Shown: positions 59,983 through 63,908 of the stretch, one piece after another
How the letters are laid out: each line of letters begins with the position of its first letter
Position numbering within the stretch: the first letter of the stretch is position 1
From: Polymyxa betae
Taxonomy: Eukaryota; Endomyxa; Phytomyxea; Plasmodiophorida; Plasmodiophoridae
Direction of reading: 5' to 3'
NCBI GenBank assembly: GCA_003693705.1
Contig: RBZT01000993.1
Coordinates: 1 to 63,908 of the forward strand
Length of the DNA stretch: 63,908 nt
The notes under the pieces: generated by a model
What the model was told of the DNA's origin: nothing
Databases searched by the model: none
The model's input: the letters and a program-made list of their open reading frames with translations, nothing else
Position numbers and translations under genes: made by a program

Positions 59983-62900
59983 TTAGAACAGGTAGCAATG
60001 ATTGCAAACTGTACACAATCTGATTCTCAAATCAGTACTTTGCACAGGAATTACAATCCTGTTATGACCATTAACAAACAGCGCGTTACTATCAGTAACA
60101 TAATCGTCATTGGTACCGAGATGACATCTCTGCTCGTTTGCGATTTCATTAATGTCTGGCCAGACAAATTTATCCGGGTTCAATGGCTGAACTCTATATT
60201 GTTCTATGGATTGGATATAATCATGATCATCAATACAACCATCAGTAGTCTGAATTGTGTTAATTGCCACCGACGAAGCTGCTGTGTCGTGGGCTGCACC
60301 CCATCGTGGCATAATATCTGCCAGCAATTCACTTCACCAGGAATATGCCGGATGACATAATTGAATTCTCGTAATTCAATTCCCCATCGTAGCAACCTAT
60401 CTGCTGACGGTTTGTTACATTTCACAGGATTAAACATAGAAATGAGATTTCTGTGATCAGTAAACAGCATAAATGGCCGTTTCATATGCAATAAGTATGA
60501 CAACTTTTCAAAGTGTCCTTGATTGCAAACGCCTCTTAAATAACAATTGCCCAATTTAATTCCGAGCCTTTAAATCGATGACCAACCAACCCCAATGGCT
60601 GATGTCTTTGTTCACAAAATGGTTTACAATCATCCTCAACAGGAATCTGTGTAACCATACCTGAGCAATATTGATAGCTAGCATCACAGAAGACACACTA
60701 GACTGTATCATCTCATCACTAGGAAATGCAATTCTGACATTCTCTATCAGTGCTAATTTAAGTTTATGAACTGCTAGCTCATGCTCAGCATTCCAACCAA
60801 ACTCATTCAAGTTAACCCCTTTAGCAACAGTTTTCGTCCTCTTAATCTGTCCTTTCATTGCATTTTCAAATAACTGCTGCAACTTTGTGACAAACTGATT
60901 ATAACGAGGAATTGATCGACTCATCCATTGAGTAAAGCCATCAATAACTGTTGTAGCTCACTAGCTTTCTTTGGCATTGGCATATCAACGAGTGCCTCTA
61001 TCCTTCTTGGATCATGTATCACATGCTTATGTTTAAAAATGCTTCCACAGAATTTCACCTCAGTGACAAAGAATTTACATTTATCAATAGCCAATTTGAT
61101 ATTATATTTTTCCAGCCGCTGTAAAGTTGTATCGAGTACGGAAAACCAATCTTCTACAGTATCCGAATGGCCTAATATATCATCAATCCATACAATGATT
61201 GACTTGTAAAATAAGTCATTATATATCGATGTCATTCGTGCTTAAATTGAACTGCTGAGTTCAAAGCACCTTGAATGGACCTAGTTGGAGTAAATACTCC
61301 TTTATCTGTCATAAAGGAGAACATTTCTTGACAATGCTTCGCTAAAGGCATCATCCAAAATTCAAAGGCATCAAAGATAAACCAGTATCTAGAATTTGCC
61401 ATATGCTGCACAATGTCCTGTAAAAATGGCATTGGCCAGGCTGTTGCAACACTTAAAGCATTTACCGCTTTTAAGTCCACACACATTCTCTATCCATTTG
61501 GTTTCTGAACAACCACAACTGGACTTGCCCATTCTGAATTAGGATTCTCAACGATCAAACCAAACTTCTCAAGGGTTTGGGTGAATTCTAACAGAAATTC
61601 ACTTTGTTCTGCAGAATAGTGTCGTGCTTTACTACAATATGGTTTCGCACCCGGCACTAAGTCTTTTTAAAATGGAGCAACATTAGCGGGATTGTCTGGT
61701 CCCAGTTTCCGGCGAAACACATTTTTCCGACGAATCAACAAACTTAACAGTTTATTTTCATATTGAGCTGGCATACGATTGCTCATACATTCCCCAACTT
61801 TTTCTTTTATATACTATTAATAATATGTGGCATTTCATCCGTGCCAATATCATATTCCAAACCACGCATCTATGATGACTAATCGCTAGTGGACCACCTT
61901 TGGACTGAAGCGTAATATCAACAAACATTTGTTGAGCAATCTCAACCATTCGATCATCAGGCAACACAGCCATCATTGGTTCTGGTAATGTTTGTAAAGA
62001 AACTCGATTATCCATTTAACAAATCTTTTGTGATACTGTATGTTTCCTGGAATAATTGTGGCATCAGCACCGCTATCCAAAGTTCCTTGGCATAGAACTT
62101 TTCCATTGACAAAGCTGACTTCAATTCTGCTTTCAATGCCTGATGCGGTAGCATCGGAATTTACAATCCGAGCAATTTCAAATAAGACGAAGATTTCTTA
62201 TTTATTGAAGCATTCTTCAAAGCCTGGAATTGTTTCAACAGCTTCGACTGCTCCTCAGCTGAAGGCTTTAAATGAAAGTATTTCATAACATGCCCGTTCT
62301 TGCGGCATTTCAAACATTCAACGTCATCAAGCTTACGCTTTTTGTGTTGAGCACCATTATTCTGGTTAGAAACCCCACGATTCTTCGAAACCGTAGCGGT
62401 TTTCTGTTCATGATTCTTATCCGACCGAATCAGAATGCGACTCACTTCTGATTCATACTTATCCACATCTGCCAGCAGTTGCTCTACAAACGCAACCTGG
62501 TCAGTCCTAAGCTCCGGCTTCGAGAAATAAATCATATTCAGCATATGATTTGTAAAAATATAAGGCTGCAAACATTCCGTGGCCAGCCGAATCCAATGTT
62601 CCTTCCCCACATCAGAATCAAACAAAGACTGGCAGTTATGCTCCTCAATGATCTTATCCAATTGCGTCAGAAGATCCATAATTCTGGCAGATGGTGGCTT
62701 CATCTTCAAATCCACTTTGACACTCTCCTTAATGATCATACGAATATGTCCATGTGACGAGTCATCATTAACCTCATATATAATTATTTTTTTTTTAAAA
62801 ACACCCAGAACATCATTGTCCACAAGTTCATCCTTCGGTTTTTTCAAAACAACTTTGGCAATCATATTCAACAAAGAAGGATCTATAAAAGACATAAATG

Positions 62901-63042
62901 ACCGTTTAGGAATATCATTCCCTCCCATTCTCAGGTTATCCTGGACTTGCTGGTCATATTTCGTATACTGAGTCAAAAATGTAATAATATCCTTTGTACG
63001 CAAAGCCGTCAACAAAGGGGGTTCGCAAGGTTGAAAAACCAC
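59983..63042 (-). mobile_element. Degenerate Ty3/gypsy retrotransposon (gag-pol without integrase)
   Basis: Read on the minus strand: gag-like ORF 63042-62161 with a zinc knuckle CLKCRKNGHVMKYF whose last Cys is Phe; aspartic protease motif LDSGADATIIP near 62090-62060; reverse transcriptase blocks MCVDLKAVNALSVATAWPMP, PTRSIQGALNSAVQF and IVWIDDILGHS (catalytic DD kept) between 61486 and 60921; RNase H with FMLFTDHRNLISMF, ELREFNYVIRHIPGEVN (60500-60320); then PDKFVWPDINEIANEQR and the beginning of the integrase zinc region (about 60020), where the element breaks off. Stops and frame changes lie between blocks, so it is non-functional. I could not find long terminal repeats. Confidence 0.88.
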
Positions 63043-63908
63043 AAGCGGCTACCGGTGCTGCTGGTCTACCAGAATCATTCACAGGCTGGGAACTATATCT
63101 CCCACGATGCCTATCAGCATGTGTCCCAAAATTGCAATCGAACCGAAAGAGTTGAAGTCGATCATTAAGAATAAGATGGAGATTGAGCCCCGGTTCGCGA
63201 AACAGCTCACGGTTTTTTTGCTGTTACTACCCGAAAAAACTGTGAATCACGAAGATTCGCGGACGCTGAACAAAGCAGATGATGTCGACGAGAAAAAAAC
63301 GAAGAAGAATTACCGTAAGCGCCCGATTAATGATGAAAAAAGGAGATGAAGAAGACGAGAAGCGAAGCGAAGAGCAGCACGCCAGACCGCTCCAACACGC
63401 TGTGTTTTAAGGTCGCGTTTGGATACCACGCAGAATTTGGATCTGACACCCCATAATCCGGATTTTGTGTGAAACCCGGATTTGCCGTAGAATCGACCTG
63501 TTTGGCATCCCAAAATCCCGTTTTATAAAACCTGACTTTGCTCAAAAATCTGTATTTCTAAAATCCTATTCGGACCTGGATCTTGCATGGTAAATCCGGA
63601 TTCGCGTGTTAATATTTCTCAGCTCGTAGAGCACTTCACTACGTAGTAATAAACGAGTCTGTGATAGTGCTGAGAATCGATTGTGTATTATTTCAGGGAG
63701 TCAGGGCCCAAGGTAGTTCCGCAGTCCGTGACGCAACTTCCGGACCTGATCACTTCCGACGGAATGTCCAAGAGTCTGCCCACAGTCTTCTTAGCGCAGT
63801 CGCGCACTTATTGCGACTAACGGAGAAAATATAGATTGATACATTCCCCTCCTTCAAAAAAAAATTCTCTCTTCTGTGTGAAACCGCTCCTATACATGTT
63901 CGAGAGCG
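63043..63908. other. Right end, no gene supported
   Basis: Mixed sequence with three short CCGGATT-containing units (63458, 63477, 63595) and one TCCGTGACGCA element (63725-63735) like the ribosomal-gene palindrome, perhaps the upstream region of a gene beyond the window. ORFs at 63310-63545 are Arg/Ser-rich shadows. Confidence 0.4.

Noticed and set aside
63043-63908. Long terminal repeat of the Ty3/gypsy element
   Set aside because: No sequence here matches the region beyond the truncated 3' end at 59983; the CCGGATT units are too short.

Overview
The window is eukaryotic nuclear DNA. Most genes are broken by short GT-AG introns, typically 36 to 65 nt, and they sit close together on both strands with convergent 3' ends sometimes 30 to 50 bases apart. 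The gene set is opisthokont: DYRK-type kinase, ADAM metalloprotease, Arp2/3 subunit 4, CDC7, TIPIN/Csm3, CTNNBL1, PEX1, mitochondrial IMP1 and MECR/ETR1, SPC12, LYAR, BUD22, PCYT2. Together with a Crypton/Ndc10-like recombinase remnant and a Ty3/gypsy remnant, this suggests an early-diverging, probably zoosporic, fungus or close relative (chytrid, aphelid or rozellid grade). That placement is inference from gene content; no rRNA or other taxonomic marker is present.

Layout. 1-6.1 kb: Gly/Met-rich protein tail, an unrecognised gene, MAPR-type cytochrome b5, IMP1, a GPALPP/DUF3752 protein, PP1 inhibitor-3 and Maf. 7.9-9.9 kb: two replication genes in tandem, CDC7 and TIPIN/Csm3, with E2F-like sites before CDC7. 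10.1-15.8 kb: CTNNBL1, PCYT2 and a coiled-coil protein. 15.8-18.4 kb appears gene-free. 18.4-28.6 kb: ADAM protease, UNC-50, a TPR protein, a 2-oxoglutarate oxygenase-fold protein that lacks its catalytic residues, and MECR/ETR1. 30-35 kb: LYAR, mitochondrial L21, DYRK kinase and ARPC4. 35.3-38.5 kb: an AT-rich gene for a leucine-rich-repeat membrane protein with about one repeat per exon. 39-46.8 kb: a rhomboid-fold protein without catalytic Ser or His, a CPA2 (TMCO3-like) antiporter, PEX1 and a protein ending in a ubiquitin-like domain. 47-57.2 kb: small membrane proteins, a double-RING protein, BUD22, SPC12, RPL34, a secreted Ser/Thr-rich protein, ribosomal P2, and a J-domain plus PH-like protein. 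57.5-63.0 kb: decayed mobile DNA (a frameshifted Myb-like ORF, a Crypton-like recombinase and a Ty3/gypsy element without integrase).

The genes do not form one pathway. The points most worth a second look are the two intact pseudoenzymes (2OG oxygenase fold and rhomboid fold), the exon-per-repeat LRR receptor-like gene, the double RING with Cys in place of His, a shared palindrome before two ribosomal protein genes, and the Crypton-like remnant. I did not see a clearly new multi-gene system. Splice sites were chosen by hand from reading frame and family conservation and have not been tested against transcripts.
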